Positions 1-8,619 of a stretch of DNA of 64,000 bases are shown here, in pieces. A program made the position numbers and the translations under genes. The notes below the pieces were generated by a model, which saw only the letters and a program-made list of their open reading frames with translations, did no database searches and was not told where the DNA came from. Source of the DNA: Rhodothermales bacterium (GTDB taxonomy: Bacteria > Bacteroidota > Rhodothermia > Rhodothermales > Bin80). Numbering within the stretch: the stretch's first letter is position 1; every line of letters starts with the position of its first letter. The stretch covers positions 1 to 64,000 of the forward strand of contig JANQES010000063.1 in NCBI GenBank assembly GCA_028278205.1, read 5' to 3'.

Positions 1-1140
1 GCCACGGGGCTCGACAGCTTTGCGTTGCTGGCGATCCCCTTCTTCATCCTGGCCGGGCAGATCATGAACCAGGGCGGCATCGCCCGACGATTGATCGACT
101 TTGCCAAGGCGATGCTGGGGATGCTGCCCGGCGGGCTGGCGCACGTCAATATCATGGCGGCGATGCTCTTCGGCGCCATCTCCGGATCGGCGGCGGCAGC
201 CGTCTCGGCGGTGGGCACCGTCATGACGCCGCAGATGGAGAAGGAGGGCTACGACCGGGATTACGGCGCGGCGGTCAACATCACCTCGGCCACGACGGGG
301 CTGCTCATCCCACCGAGCAACGTCCTGATCGTCTACTCGCTCGCCAGCGGCGGCGTCTCGATAGCGGCGCTCTTCCTGGCCGGCTACCTGCCCGGCATCC
401 TCGTGGGGCTGGCGTTGATGACGGTGGCTGGCGTTATTGCCGTCCGCCGCAAGTATCCTATCCCCGGACGGCTTCCGCTGAAAGACATCTTCTGGAAATT
501 CATCGATGCGGTGCCGAGCCTGTTTCTGCTCGTAGTGGTGATGGGCGGCATCGTGGCCGGGTTCTTCACCGCGACCGAAGCCGCTGCCGTGGCGGTGCTC
601 TACGCGCTGATCCTGGCCTTCATCTACCGCGAGATCACCGTCAAAGACCTGCCCAAAGTCTTCCTCGACGCCTCGGCCACGACGGCGGTGGTGCTGCTGC
701 TGGTGGGCACGTCGATAGGGATGTCGTGGATCATGGCTTACGTCAATATCCCCCAGAACGTGACCGCCGCCCTGGTCGCGCTGACGGACAACGGCATCAT
801 CATCATGTTGATTATCAACATCATCTTGCTCTCGGTGGGCACGTTCATGGACATGACGCCGGCGGTGCTGATCTTCACGCCCATCTTCCTGCCCATCGCC
901 ATCGAACTAGGCATCGACCCGACGCACTTCGGCATCATCATGGTGTTGAACCTGTGCATCGGATTGTGCACGCCGCCGGTGGGAAGTGTGTTATTCCTGG
1001 GCGTGGGCGTGGCCGAGACGTCGATCACGAAGGTGGTCAAGCCGCTGCTGCCGCTGTTCATCGCGATGATCATCTCGCTGCTGGTCGTCACGTACATCCC
1101 GGAGCTGAGCCTGTGGCTGCCCGAAGTCTTTCTCGACTAA
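1..1140 (+). CDS. TRAP transporter large permease (DctM type), 5' end missing
   Basis: This is the C-terminal part (379 codons in the window) of the large membrane subunit of a tripartite ATP-independent periplasmic transporter, which drives uptake of carboxylates or sugar acids with an ion gradient. The frame is open to base 1 and begins with the family motif GLDSFALLAIPFFILAG, so the real start lies upstream. The rest is strongly hydrophobic, about ten membrane segments. It carries the usual conserved loops, including SGSAAAAVSAVGTVMTP and TPPVGSVLFLG near the C-terminus. The small permease and the solute-binding protein should lie upstream outside the window. The substrate cannot be read from this part, though the neighbouring GMC dehydrogenase would fit a sugar-acid or polyol pathway (inference). 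Confidence 0.95.
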   Translation, partial: ATGLDSFALLAIPFFILAGQIMNQGGIARRLIDFAKAMLGMLPGGLAHVNIMAAMLFGAISGSAAAAVSAVGTVMTPQMEKEGYDRDYGAAVNITSATTGLLIPPSNVLIVYSLASGGVSIAALFLAGYLPGILVGLALMTVAGVIAVRRKYPIPGRLPLKDIFWKFIDAVPSLFLLVVVMGGIVAGFFTATEAAAVAVLYALILAFIYREITVKDLPKVFLDASATTAVVLLLVGTSIGMSWIMAYVNIPQNVTAALVALTDNGIIIMLIINIILLSVGTFMDMTPAVLIFTPIFLPIAIELGIDPTHFGIIMVLNLCIGLCTPPVGSVLFLGVGVAETSITKVVKPLLPLFIAMIISLLVVTYIPELSLWLPEVFLD

Positions 1141-1166
1141 GGGCCTCTTTCTATGTCATTCTGCTG

Positions 1167-1252
1167 ATGAATTTTGACAGGGAAATCCATGGGCGGTTTT
1201 CGGCCTTCAGGATACCGACGCCCTATTACCGAATTCGAGCGTCAAAATTCAT
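1167..1252. terminator. Inverted repeat between convergent genes
   Basis: ATGAATTTTGAC at 1167-1178 is matched by its exact reverse complement at 1241-1252, with a 62-base spacer. It sits between the stop of the TRAP gene and the stop of the GMC gene, which converge here. It could be a two-way transcription stop, but the loop is long and there is no T-run, so this is a weak call. Confidence 0.35.
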
Positions 1253-1324
1253 TAGGCGGGACGAGGGCCTGATACGCGGCCGTTTTGAACGCCTCGCGAA
1301 TGCCGCTTCCATATCGCAAAGCCA

Positions 1325-2842
1325 TCACGCACCGGCCAAAAGGCGACCGAGGCGCAGGCTTAGCGCCACAAGGGTCAGTGTAGGCGCCATTGCCGTGGAG
1401 GAAGGGAAGAGGCTGGCGTCGGCTACGTAGAGGTTTTCCAGGCCGTGTACTTTGCCGCCGGCATCGCAAACCGACGACGCCGGGTCGGTGCCCATGCGCA
1501 GGGTGCCGCACTGGTGCGCGTTGGCTGCGATGCCGAAGCGCTTGTGGAAAATGAGCGGGTAGCCTGCCTTTCGCATCATCCGTTTCGCCTGTGTCACGAG
1601 GTGGTCGTGGGCGGCCTCGTTGTTGGGCTTCCAGGTAATCTCGATGCGCCCCCCGGTTCCGAGGCGGACGCGGTTGTCGGGATCCGGCAGTTCCTCGCTC
1701 GTCATCCACCAATCGATGCTGCGTTCGGCCAGGATCTTCAAGAGCCACGCCGGGAGAAATCGTTTGTCTGTTTGCAGCATCGATCCGGTCAGTTTGCCCA
1801 GCGTTTGCAGCGCGCCGGCAGGGTAGGCGGCGTCCGGCGTCGAGAACAGAAAATCGTGGACGCCCACCGTCTTCTGCATCGTCAAGGCGGTCCTGCGCCG
1901 GGGGTCGACGGCCATCAGAGCGCTCTGGTTTTGCAGCATGTAGCAGCGCCCCACCTGATCGTGCCGGTTGCCGAGGCCCGCCGGCCAGGAAGCCTCCTGA
2001 GATCGCAGCAGGACGACGGGGGAGTTGACGGCGCCGCAGGCCAGCACAAACTGAGACCCTTTGATCGTGAGCCGCTCGCCGCGATGGACGGCTTCGGCAG
2101 CCTGCACCCGGCGGCCTCCGGGCGTCGCGTGCAGGCGCTCTACCTGCGTGTGCGTCATCAACCGAACCGTCGGAGAAGCCAGCGCCGGGCCGATGCATTG
2201 CGTCTCGGCATCGGCCTTGCCGCCGGCCATGCAGGGGAACCCGTCGCACCCCGTACATGGCACCTCCGGGTTGCAGCCCGAGTCGTTCCAATGGATTGCC
2301 ATCTCCAGGGGATGAGGTCGGAGACCCTGTTTTGTCAAGGTCTCGACGAGGGCTTCGATGGCAGGCTCGTGGGGGATGGGCAGATGCGGAAAGGGCGCGC
2401 TGCGCGGCGGCTCGGTCGGATCGATGCCGGCGGCGCCCCGGACGGCGAAGAGCGCCTCGGCCTCGGTGTAGAACGGCTCGATCTCGTCGTATCGAAGGGG
2501 CCAGGCGGGGGCGGTGCCGTCGCGGTGTTCGAGGGCGTCGAAGTCTTCCAGGCGCAGCCGCTGGAGGTTGGCCCCGTACATCTTGGTTTGCCCGCCGACC
2601 CAGTAATGGTTGCCGGGCTGGTAGGCTGCGCCGCGCGCGGTATCGAACCAGTGCTCGCTGGTCTTGTACCGGCCCTGCCCGAAGACCGCCTCGGCGTCCC
2701 AGTTGGCCGGTTCCACCGGCAGAAAGCCGCCGCGCTCGACGAGGAGCACCTCGGCGCCGCTGTCTTTGAGGGCATAGGCGAGCGCCCCGCCGCCGGGACC
2801 CGCGCCCAGAATCACGATGTCGGCTGCGACCTCTCGTGGCAT
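1325..2842 (-). CDS. GMC-family FAD-dependent oxidoreductase
   Basis: This is a flavoprotein of the glucose-methanol-choline family, which oxidises an alcohol or sugar group with FAD. The N-terminus has the dinucleotide-binding signature ILGAGPGGGALAYAL (about residues 10-24), followed by a helix and strand ending in the acidic VE pair that binds the ribose. The C-terminal GMC domain has NAHQCGTLRMGTDP, with the His expected at the active site, and VADASLFPSS. The length, 505 residues, is normal for the subgroup near gluconate dehydrogenase large subunits. I chose the ATG at 2842; a TTG codon lies directly before it, and AGAGG is about seven bases upstream of the ATG. There is no signal peptide or Tat motif. 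The substrate is unknown. The gene converges with the TRAP transporter. Confidence 0.9.
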   Translation of the reverse strand: MPREVAADIVILGAGPGGGALAYALKDSGAEVLLVERGGFLPVEPANWDAEAVFGQGRYKTSEHWFDTARGAAYQPGNHYWVGGQTKMYGANLQRLRLEDFDALEHRDGTAPAWPLRYDEIEPFYTEAEALFAVRGAAGIDPTEPPRSAPFPHLPIPHEPAIEALVETLTKQGLRPHPLEMAIHWNDSGCNPEVPCTGCDGFPCMAGGKADAETQCIGPALASPTVRLMTHTQVERLHATPGGRRVQAAEAVHRGERLTIKGSQFVLACGAVNSPVVLLRSQEASWPAGLGNRHDQVGRCYMLQNQSALMAVDPRRRTALTMQKTVGVHDFLFSTPDAAYPAGALQTLGKLTGSMLQTDKRFLPAWLLKILAERSIDWWMTSEELPDPDNRVRLGTGGRIEITWKPNNEAAHDHLVTQAKRMMRKAGYPLIFHKRFGIAANAHQCGTLRMGTDPASSVCDAGGKVHGLENLYVADASLFPSSTAMAPTLTLVALSLRLGRLLAGA

Positions 2843-2870
2843 CAAGGAACCTCTTCAACATTCTGCAAAG

Positions 2871-2990
2871 GGGGTAAATAGAAAATAGCAAATGGCAAAT
2901 AGCAAATGGCAAATTGATCATTCATTTACCTGTTTGCTTCATTTGCCCACTTGCCTATTTGCCTCATTTGCCTATTTCCCTCATTTACCC
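2871..2990. repeat. Degenerate heptamer repeat, GCAAATG family, inverted arms
   Basis: Between the divergent starts at 2842 and 3059 the DNA is built from variants of GCAAATG/GCAAATA repeated with seven-base spacing (2888-2915). These are followed by an inverted block of CATTTGC/CTATTTGC units (2923-2988). The two arms could form a long AT-rich hairpin. The same family occurs at 9786-9851. Reading frames that run through it are not genes. Confidence 0.8.
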
Positions 2991-3058
2991 CCGGTGAATC
3001 ATCCCGCCCAAATGCTCGTTGTAAACAAACCACATCGCTCCTCACGCCGCCGCTTTCG

Positions 3059-4798
3059 ATGGAACCCGCCGCCGACATACCGGACCCCGCTGCCTTGCCG
3101 AAGACGCAGGGCGCCCTCGACCGGCTGATGGGCAACATCGACGCGTTCATCCAGCAGGTGCAAAACCGGCTCCGCCTCAAGTATGCCCTGCCCTTCATCA
3201 TCGGCATCGCGATGCTGGTGGGCACGTATTTTTTGCTCGAATGGCTGATCGGGCGGTTCAACATGCCGGTGGGTATTTACGTGCCATTCGTCACGCTGTT
3301 GATCCTCCTGTTTTTCGTGATCAACGGCTACGCCATCCTGGTGCGCAACCTCGCCACGGAACAAGCCGCCTGTCAGTTCATCGACGAAGAAGTGCGCACG
3401 GATTGGCGCACGTCGTTCGCGGCCTATTATGAGGGCAAACAACATACCTCGGCGCCGGCAGGCTTCGCGCAGCAGGTCAAAAGCCTCCACTGGCACCTGC
3501 GCGAGCACAACTACGACCCGCGCGAACTCGTGCCGCTGTGGTCGCATCGGTTCTGGAAATGGCTCTTCGTCGGGTTGCTGGCCGCGTTGATTTTCTGGCT
3601 GATGAGCCTGTTCCTGCTCAGCCTGCCCAGCCCGCTCGTGACCAGCGCGCCCATCTCCGACCGGCCCAGCGAGTTGGAATCCTACGCCCGTCAAGTTCGG
3701 GATGAAGCCGCCAACGAATCGACGCGCGACGTGGCCGGCGACGTGGAAGAGGCGGCGCGAGACATGCGGCAGGGCGGCGACGCCGGCACCCACGGCCAGA
3801 CGCTCTCGGATCTGCGCGATCAGGTGCAACAAGAAATCGATCAACTCGGCGGCGATCGCCTCGACGAGGCGCTCGACCAGGCCGCCAACCGCCTCAGCGA
3901 AAACCCGATGACGGCCCCCGCCGGCCACGAAATGTTTCGACGCGATCTCGAAGACGCCGCGCAGCAATTGCTCGACATCCAGCAGCAAACCGCCGACAAC
4001 GACCGCCCCGACGACGCCCTCTCCCAGACCCTCCGCCACGCCGCCGACGCCCTCGACGAATCGCCTCTCGAAGACGTGGGTCGCCAACTCGACGCTCTGG
4101 CCGACGCCGTCGATAACGACGCGCCCCTGAACGACCAGCAACGCGAGGCGTTCGAGGAAACCTTCCGCAACGCCCAGGAACGCATCGACGACATGACCCG
4201 CGCCCAACGCCTGCAAGAGCACCTCGAAACGGCCCAGCGCCAGCTCGAACGCGAAGCGCAGAGCAACGATCAACTGGCCCAATCCGCCGAAGAATTGCAA
4301 GAGCAACTCGACCGGCAAGCCCTCGAACTCAAAGACCTCGGCGAGCAGGGCGACGACCTCGCGCAACGCCTCCGGCGCCTCAACACGGCGTTCAAACGCG
4401 GCCTGCTCTCTGCCGAGGAGATGCTTCAACAGTTGGAAGAGATCGAAAAAGACCTTCTCGTAGCGATTCAGCAAGCCAATGACACGGGCGAACAGGGCCA
4501 ACTGCAAGAAATCTTAGACGTCCTCATGGCCCAGCAAGACCAGTTCGAAAACGACCTGTTCGAGCACGTCGATGCGCTGGTCGAGCGCGGGCGCCTCGGG
4601 CGCGATCTGACGCTGGATGACGACTTCGAACTCAAAGCCCAGCCTGAAAACACGGATCCTTCCACCGATTCGGTACCAGCGTCCGGACAGCGGCAGGTTC
4701 GCCCCGATCAGGCTGCCGACAGCCGCGTGGCGCGGCCCCAGCATTCTCCCACCGATCAGGAGCTTCTCAACACCTTCTATGACCGTCAACATCGCTAG
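3059..4798 (+). CDS. Membrane-anchored coiled-coil protein (DUF4175-like), first gene of the MoxR locus
   Basis: A 579-residue protein of unknown biochemical role. Three membrane segments are visible (about residues 42-63, 71-95 and 167-190). A very acidic, Gln- and Arg-rich helical region from about 210 to 500 then reads as long coiled coil. The C-terminal tail is polar. The layout (short N-terminal membrane part plus long helical tail next to a MoxR ATPase) resembles DUF4175-type proteins, but I cannot confirm the family. The ATG at 3059 was chosen because the frame upstream runs only through a heptamer repeat. Its last 20 bases overlap the start of the MoxR gene, so the two are probably translated together, and it is a likely membrane partner or substrate scaffold of that ATPase (inference). 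Confidence 0.8.
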   Translation: MEPAADIPDPAALPKTQGALDRLMGNIDAFIQQVQNRLRLKYALPFIIGIAMLVGTYFLLEWLIGRFNMPVGIYVPFVTLLILLFFVINGYAILVRNLATEQAACQFIDEEVRTDWRTSFAAYYEGKQHTSAPAGFAQQVKSLHWHLREHNYDPRELVPLWSHRFWKWLFVGLLAALIFWLMSLFLLSLPSPLVTSAPISDRPSELESYARQVRDEAANESTRDVAGDVEEAARDMRQGGDAGTHGQTLSDLRDQVQQEIDQLGGDRLDEALDQAANRLSENPMTAPAGHEMFRRDLEDAAQQLLDIQQQTADNDRPDDALSQTLRHAADALDESPLEDVGRQLDALADAVDNDAPLNDQQREAFEETFRNAQERIDDMTRAQRLQEHLETAQRQLEREAQSNDQLAQSAEELQEQLDRQALELKDLGEQGDDLAQRLRRLNTAFKRGLLSAEEMLQQLEEIEKDLLVAIQQANDTGEQGQLQEILDVLMAQQDQFENDLFEHVDALVERGRLGRDLTLDDDFELKAQPENTDPSTDSVPASGQRQVRPDQAADSRVARPQHSPTDQELLNTFYDRQHR

Positions 4799-6029
4799 CG
4801 GCCAGCCCCCCGCCACCGACACGCGCGACTTCCGGGCCTTCTTCGACAAGATGAAGTCGGAGATTCATGCGTTTTATCAAGAAGAAGAGCCCGCCGATGG
4901 GTATGGATTCGTCGATAAAGTGCTGATCGCTTTTTTTGCCGGCGGGCATGTGCTGCTCGAAGGCATCCCCGGTCTTGGCAAGACCGAACTCGTCAAAACG
5001 CTGGTGCGCGTGCTCGGCTGGACCGACGAAGCCCAGGACGCCTACAACCGATCGCCGAACGCCACAGCCACCTACGCCGGCTACCGCCGCGTCCAGTTCA
5101 CGCCCGACCTGATGCCGCTCGACATCATCGGCGGCGAAGACATTCAGACCGATCCGCAGACAGGCCGGATCCGGCGGATCTTCCGCCACGGCCCGCTCTT
5201 CACCCACATCCTGCTGGCCGACGAGATCAACCGCGCCTCGCCGAAAACGCAGTCGGCCCTCTTGCAGGGGATGGCCGAGTTGGAAACCACCTACGGCAAC
5301 GACGTGATGCGCCTGGGCATCATCCGCGATCCGAACCACGCCGTCGTCGGCTCAGAGCGCAAAGAAGACCGCCTGTTTTTCGTCATCGCCACGCAGAACC
5401 CTATCGAGCAGCAGGGCACCTACCCGCTGCCCGAAGCCCAACTCGACCGCTTCTTCTTCAAGCTCATCACCCCGCTTCCCGGCCTGACGCAGATGTCTGA
5501 CATCCTGGGCCTGACCACCGCCGCTACCCCGCCGCCGGTACGCCCCGTCGAAGACGCCCCGCCGCACCACATCGCTCGCAAGATCGTCGATTTCAGACGA
5601 CGCATCCGCGCCGTGGAGGTCGAGGAAAAAGCCATCGAAAAGATCAGCCTGCTGGCCGCGCTGACCTGGCCTGACCGTCCCGACGCCGCCATGGCCCGCC
5701 CTCTTCGCAAAGACTGGGACCGCTACTACGAACGCAACAAGCGCCGCCTGAAAACCGAGGAGACCGAGGCCTTCCGCGCGCTGGTCAAAAAGTACGTCCA
5801 CATCGGCATCGGCCCGCGCGGGGCGCAGACGTTGCTGCTGGGGCTCAAGGTGCTCGCCGCGCGCCAGGGTCGTCCCGCCGTAGACAATGCCTTCGTCGTC
5901 GAAGAAGCCCGGCACCTCCTCAAAGAAAGCTGGCGCCACCGGCTGTTATTGAATTATCAAGCCGAAAACGAAGGCATCACCGCCGACGACCTGCTCGATA
6001 AGATCGATCCGATTATTCCGATTCATTAG
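4779..6029 (+). CDS. MoxR-family AAA+ ATPase 1
   Basis: A 416-residue AAA+ ATPase of the MoxR group. These hexamers act as chaperones that assemble or activate protein complexes together with vWA-domain partners. Walker A is GIPGLGKTE (about residues 62-70), Walker B is [14 protein letters not shown] (about 144), and the sensor/loop segment [20 protein letters not shown] (about 203) is typical of MoxR proper. The helical lid follows, with [17 protein letters not shown] near residue 350. Start: the ATG at 4779 lies 20 bases inside the upstream gene; the conserved N-terminus begins directly after it. The partners expected from the family, DUF58 and vWA proteins, lie downstream at 8844-14677 after the divergent TPR/peptide insert. 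Confidence 0.93.
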   Translation: MTVNIASGQPPATDTRDFRAFFDKMKSEIHAFYQEEEPADGYGFVDKVLIAFFAGGHVLLEGIPGLGKTELVKTLVRVLGWTDEAQDAYNRSPNATATYAGYRRVQFTPDLMPLDIIGGEDIQTDPQTGRIRRIFRHGPLFTHILLADEINRASPKTQSALLQGMAELETTYGNDVMRLGIIRDPNHAVVGSERKEDRLFFVIATQNPIEQQGTYPLPEAQLDRFFFKLITPLPGLTQMSDILGLTTAATPPPVRPVEDAPPHHIARKIVDFRRRIRAVEVEEKAIEKISLLAALTWPDRPDAAMARPLRKDWDRYYERNKRRLKTEETEAFRALVKKYVHIGIGPRGAQTLLLGLKVLAARQGRPAVDNAFVVEEARHLLKESWRHRLLLNYQAENEGITADDLLDKIDPIIPIH

Positions 6030-6092
6030 GCAGCCGGGATTACGGTTGATGGGATTTTCGACGGTAGCGCCTCGTGCATTCGAAGGCGAGGG

Positions 6093-6187
6093 CCATGAGA
6101 CATGGGTCATGAGAAAAATACCCATGACTCATGACAGCGAGCTGCAGGCGAGCGACACGAGGGCGCAGCCCGACTGACGAAGTAAAT
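6093..6187. repeat. CATGACT-type heptamer hairpin with inserted GACTGACGAAGTAAA motif
   Basis: CATGAGA/CATGGGT/CATGAGA units at 6093-6113 face an inverted CCCATGACTCATGAC block at 6119-6136. The array is then interrupted by about 45 GC-rich bases that end in GACTGACGAAGTAAA (6172-6186), after which ATGACTCATGACC resumes. This lies between the convergent ends of MoxR 1 and the TPR gene. Confidence 0.7.
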
Positions 6188-6241
6188 GACTCATGACCAA
6201 CGCCGATCAACGAGCGAAGTGGAACCTGGATGAATGCCTCC

Positions 6242-7933
6242 TTACTTCTCCCCATGCTTCAATCCCGCTTCCTCTTTTTTCAACAAATCCTCTGCATAAT
6301 GCTTTAAAAAGAACCGTTTCCAGATCACCGGATGGGCCGGCCAGGGCCAGGAGCGTTTGGCAAATTCTGCACGCAGATACGACCGCATCGTGTTCTCCGC
6401 CTTCCCCTGAAACCGCTGCCCATCGATTGCCACCTCGACGGCTGCCGCACACTGAAACAGCGCCGCATTGCTGGCTATGTTGTCCTCCTCAATCTGACGC
6501 ACGAGGTAGTCGTCGTCGATATGAGGCAGCACCAGATCCGGTTCGAAGAGCGTGGCAAAGATCCGCGCCAGCCGCCGTCCGAACAGGCTCAACCCGACGG
6601 CTTCCTCGAAGTACGCTTCGAGTTCTTCCAGCGTCCGGCCCGTGTCGAGGCGTTGGGGCAGGAAGACGCCGTTGCTCTTTTTCTCGATAATCGAAGGCAT
6701 CCGTCGTTTGATAAACACAAAAAGCACCCCGCCGCCGCCCAGCACGAGCAGCAAGCCGGCAAGCGCAAAATAAAAATACGTCCGCTGCCGGCTGTTATCG
6801 ATCAAGAGCAGCCGCATGTACGCCTCTTGCTGCTTCCGCTCCGCCTCCAACGCCGCCACAAAATCCTCAGGCCGAGGCGCATCGATGACGGCCTGATAAT
6901 AACTCGCAGCCTGCTTCATCTCATCTCGCTCTTCGTAGAGCAGTGCGAGTTGATACGCGATGCGCAGATAAAACTCCTGAACCTTCTCCGACGCATCCAA
7001 GGCTTGCAAGAGGTTTTGCTCTGCGGCTTCTAAATCGCCCCACTGCCGTTGCAACTGTCCTTGCCGAAAAAGAGCGTAGGCTTCGTTGCGAACGGAGCCA
7101 GATTCCCGTGCCAACAAAACACCCGTTTCCATCTCGCTAAGGGCACGACTTGTGTCGCCAGAAGCCGCGTACGCCTCTCCGAGCATTGTGATGATCGCGG
7201 GAACCTTTGACCTATCACCGAGGGCTTCATAGAGATTCGCCGCAGCACGAAAATCCTCCTTGACCTGATCAAGCTCAGTGCTCAAATGAAGTTGGGCTTC
7301 TGCTCTTACGTGGGTGATTTGTGCCAGCGCGAGACTATCCTCATAGTTTTCAGCGGTCTCGATAAGTGTTCTTGCTTCGTTCATGAGCCGTAGTGACGCC
7401 TCATACTCACGAATGCGCATGTAGGCATAAGCCCCGTTAACATAGAAGTGTGTCCGTTGAAGTGGATTAAGCGCATCAGCATATTTCTGGGCCTGTGCAT
7501 AGTCTCTCACCATAGCAATGGTATTGCCAGAAAGAGCGTTTAAGTGCAGTCGCCAGTTATAGAAGCGTGCCCGGTAGTAGTCGGATGCCTCATCATAGAA
7601 GTCTGCAAAGAATCGATCAGTGAAGGCTGCCGCTTCGAGATGCCGTTTTAATCTATCAAGCGCAAACACTTCATTGTTGAGCAGCCACAGTTCAAGATCT
7701 AGCGATATGTCGCGCTCACAATGCCGAACAAAAGCAGCCAAATCCAGAAGCGCTTGCAACGAGTCAGGCACTTGCTGAGCTTCTGTCTCGGTGATATGAT
7801 AAATCCTCTGTGTAGCCTGATCGCAATTCGGCTGCCCATAGACACTACCTGTGTAGAGCGCAGAAAGAACCAGTAGCATCATTGACAAAGTGCTGCTGGC
7901 TCTATATTGTGTTTGTTCACCTTTATCAATCAT
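6242..7933 (-). CDS. TPR-repeat membrane receptor with unknown cytoplasmic C-terminal domain
   Basis: A 563-residue protein. A hydrophobic signal segment (MMLLVLSALYTGSVYG, about residues 18-33) is followed by about 330 residues of helical tetratricopeptide-like repeats (for example ALSEMETGVLLARESG). A single membrane span lies at about 384-405 before Lys/Arg, and the C-terminal part of about 158 residues is unrecognised. The family pattern (secreted TPRs, one TM, cytoplasmic output domain) is common in Bacteroidota sensory proteins, often with a DNA-binding end; I see no clear HTH here. The ATG at 7933 is preceded by AGAGG at five bases; an ATG at 7882 is the alternative. The TPR half is AT-richer than neighbouring genes. 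It is divergent from the Gly-rich peptide genes, and its first codons are duplicated with them. Confidence 0.8.
   Translation of the reverse strand: MIDKGEQTQYRASSTLSMMLLVLSALYTGSVYGQPNCDQATQRIYHITETEAQQVPDSLQALLDLAAFVRHCERDISLDLELWLLNNEVFALDRLKRHLEAAAFTDRFFADFYDEASDYYRARFYNWRLHLNALSGNTIAMVRDYAQAQKYADALNPLQRTHFYVNGAYAYMRIREYEASLRLMNEARTLIETAENYEDSLALAQITHVRAEAQLHLSTELDQVKEDFRAAANLYEALGDRSKVPAIITMLGEAYAASGDTSRALSEMETGVLLARESGSVRNEAYALFRQGQLQRQWGDLEAAEQNLLQALDASEKVQEFYLRIAYQLALLYEERDEMKQAASYYQAVIDAPRPEDFVAALEAERKQQEAYMRLLLIDNSRQRTYFYFALAGLLLVLGGGGVLFVFIKRRMPSIIEKKSNGVFLPQRLDTGRTLEELEAYFEEAVGLSLFGRRLARIFATLFEPDLVLPHIDDDYLVRQIEEDNIASNAALFQCAAAVEVAIDGQRFQGKAENTMRSYLRAEFAKRSWPWPAHPVIWKRFFLKHYAEDLLKKEEAGLKHGEK
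7909..7920 (+). promoter_or_regulatory. Conserved box upstream of Gly-rich peptide 1
   Basis: GTGTTTGTTCAC, ending exactly 30 bases before the ATG of peptide 1. The same box at the same distance precedes peptides 2 and 3. It overlaps the first codons of the divergent TPR gene. It may be a promoter element or a 5' UTR signal. Confidence 0.55.
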
Positions 7934-7950
7934 AAAAACCTCTTGATGCT

Positions 7951-8079
7951 ATGTGGATCATTGACTGGCGAATGCACGCTGCCGATGAGGGGAATGGCAA
8001 CGGCAATGGCGGCAATGGTGGTGGCGGATCTGGAACGAGTGGTGGCGGTGGATCAGGCCCCCCTCCAAACGGAGAATGA
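7951..8079 (+). CDS. Gly-rich tiny peptide 1 (42 residues)
   Basis: A 42-residue ORF. The peptide starts MWIIDWRMHAADEGNGNG and continues as glycine, serine and threonine runs (GGGGSGTSGGGGSG), ending GPPPNGE. I do not recognise a family. The evidence that it is real comes from comparison with the two neighbouring ORFs. All three share an MW start, an ...LHADDPNGNG or HAADEGNGNG hinge, the Gly-rich core and a GPPPNG end, while third codon positions differ between copies. A conserved GTGTTTGTTCAC box lies 30 bases upstream in each. There is no signal peptide. Possible roles include a precursor peptide for modification or export, a structural surface peptide, or a signal read by the divergent TPR receptor; all three are inference. 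Confidence 0.6.
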   Translation: MWIIDWRMHAADEGNGNGNGGNGGGGSGTSGGGGSGPPPNGE

Positions 8080-8089
8080 TTCCTCCATC

Positions 8090-8101
8090 GTGTTTGTTCA
8101 C
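8090..8101 (+). promoter_or_regulatory. Conserved box upstream of Gly-rich peptide 2
   Basis: GTGTTTGTTCAC, identical to the box at 7909 and again 30 bases before the start codon. On the opposite strand the adjoining bases (to 8114) repeat the start of the TPR gene, encoding MIGEGEQTRW against MIDKGEQTQYR. Confidence 0.55.
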
Positions 8102-8131
8102 CTTCTCCAATCATTTAACCTCCCCAATGCT

Positions 8132-8266
8132 ATGTGGACTGCTCAACGAGCGAGCGCTGCCTGGCTCCTGCATGCCGATGATCCAAACGGCAATGGCGGT
8201 GATGGTGGCGGCGGCTCTGGAACCGGCGGTGGCGGTGGCCCCGGACCTCCTCCCAACGGAGAATAA
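8132..8266 (+). CDS. Gly-rich tiny peptide 2 (44 residues)
   Basis: The second copy of the peptide family. It starts MWTAQRASAAWLLHADDPNG, runs through GGDGGGGSGTGGGGGPG and ends GPPPNGE at a TAA. Compared with copy 3 it keeps MWT-QR, the LHADDPNGNG hinge and the C-terminal PPPNG. The N-terminal 13 residues are mildly basic and aromatic and the core is uncharged apart from one Asp. A stem-loop with a short T-run follows the stop, so this copy may be transcribed alone. I see no cysteine, so disulfide or lanthionine formation is not possible. Function unknown. Confidence 0.62.
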   Translation: MWTAQRASAAWLLHADDPNGNGGDGGGGSGTGGGGGPGPPPNGE

Positions 8267-8275
8267 CCTCACCTA

Positions 8276-8323
8276 AAAGGGCGGCCGAAACGGTAGAACG
8301 TTGGGCTGCCCTTTGCAAGTTTT
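8276..8323 (+). terminator. Stem-loop terminator after Gly-rich peptide 2
   Basis: AAAGGGC (8276-8282) pairs with GCCCTTT (8308-8314). The strand then continues GCAAGTTTT. Position ten bases after the peptide stop fits an intrinsic terminator. Confidence 0.55.
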
Positions 8324-8414
8324 GGGCGCGGCCTGGGTCCGGCACGGGGTGTTGTGCTAAGGGGATGTGAAGATGCCGTCGGCTGCATTGCTAAAATGCG
8401 CGTTGCCCCATATC

Positions 8415-8426
8415 GTGTTAGTTCAC
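8415..8426 (+). promoter_or_regulatory. Conserved box upstream of Gly-rich peptide 3
   Basis: GTGTTAGTTCAC, one mismatch from the boxes before peptides 1 and 2, and the same 30-base distance to the ATG. The bases TGCT directly before ATGTGG are also shared by all three copies. Confidence 0.5.
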
Positions 8427-8456
8427 GATTTCTATTCATCAAACCCCCCCAGTGCT

Positions 8457-8594
8457 ATGTGGACTGTTCAGCGAATGCGCCCTGCCTGGCGTCTGCATGC
8501 CGATGATCCAAACGGCAATGGCAACGGCGGCGGCAGTGGCGGCGGCGGAACCGGCGGCGGCGGTGGATCTGGACCACCGCCCAACGGCGGATGA
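8457..8594 (+). CDS. Gly-rich tiny peptide 3 (45 residues)
   Basis: Third copy of the family. It starts MWTVQRMRPAWRLHADDPNG, then GGGSGGGGTGGGGGSG, and ends GPPPNGG at a TGA. An in-frame ATG further upstream would extend it, but homology to copies 1 and 2 begins exactly at this ATG, so I use it. The Gly-rich core differs in length and order from the others, as expected of a slippage-prone repeat. A strong stem-loop follows at 8620. The next gene (DUF58) starts 249 bases downstream and is probably transcribed separately. Confidence 0.62.
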   Translation: MWTVQRMRPAWRLHADDPNGNGNGGGSGGGGTGGGGGSGPPPNGG

Positions 8595-8619
8595 TTTCTC
8601 AACCGAAACACCATCGGTT

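Noticed and set aside
2951..3058. 5' extension of the coiled-coil membrane protein gene
   Set aside because: The extension is pure heptamer repeat; the protein-like sequence begins at the ATG at 3059.
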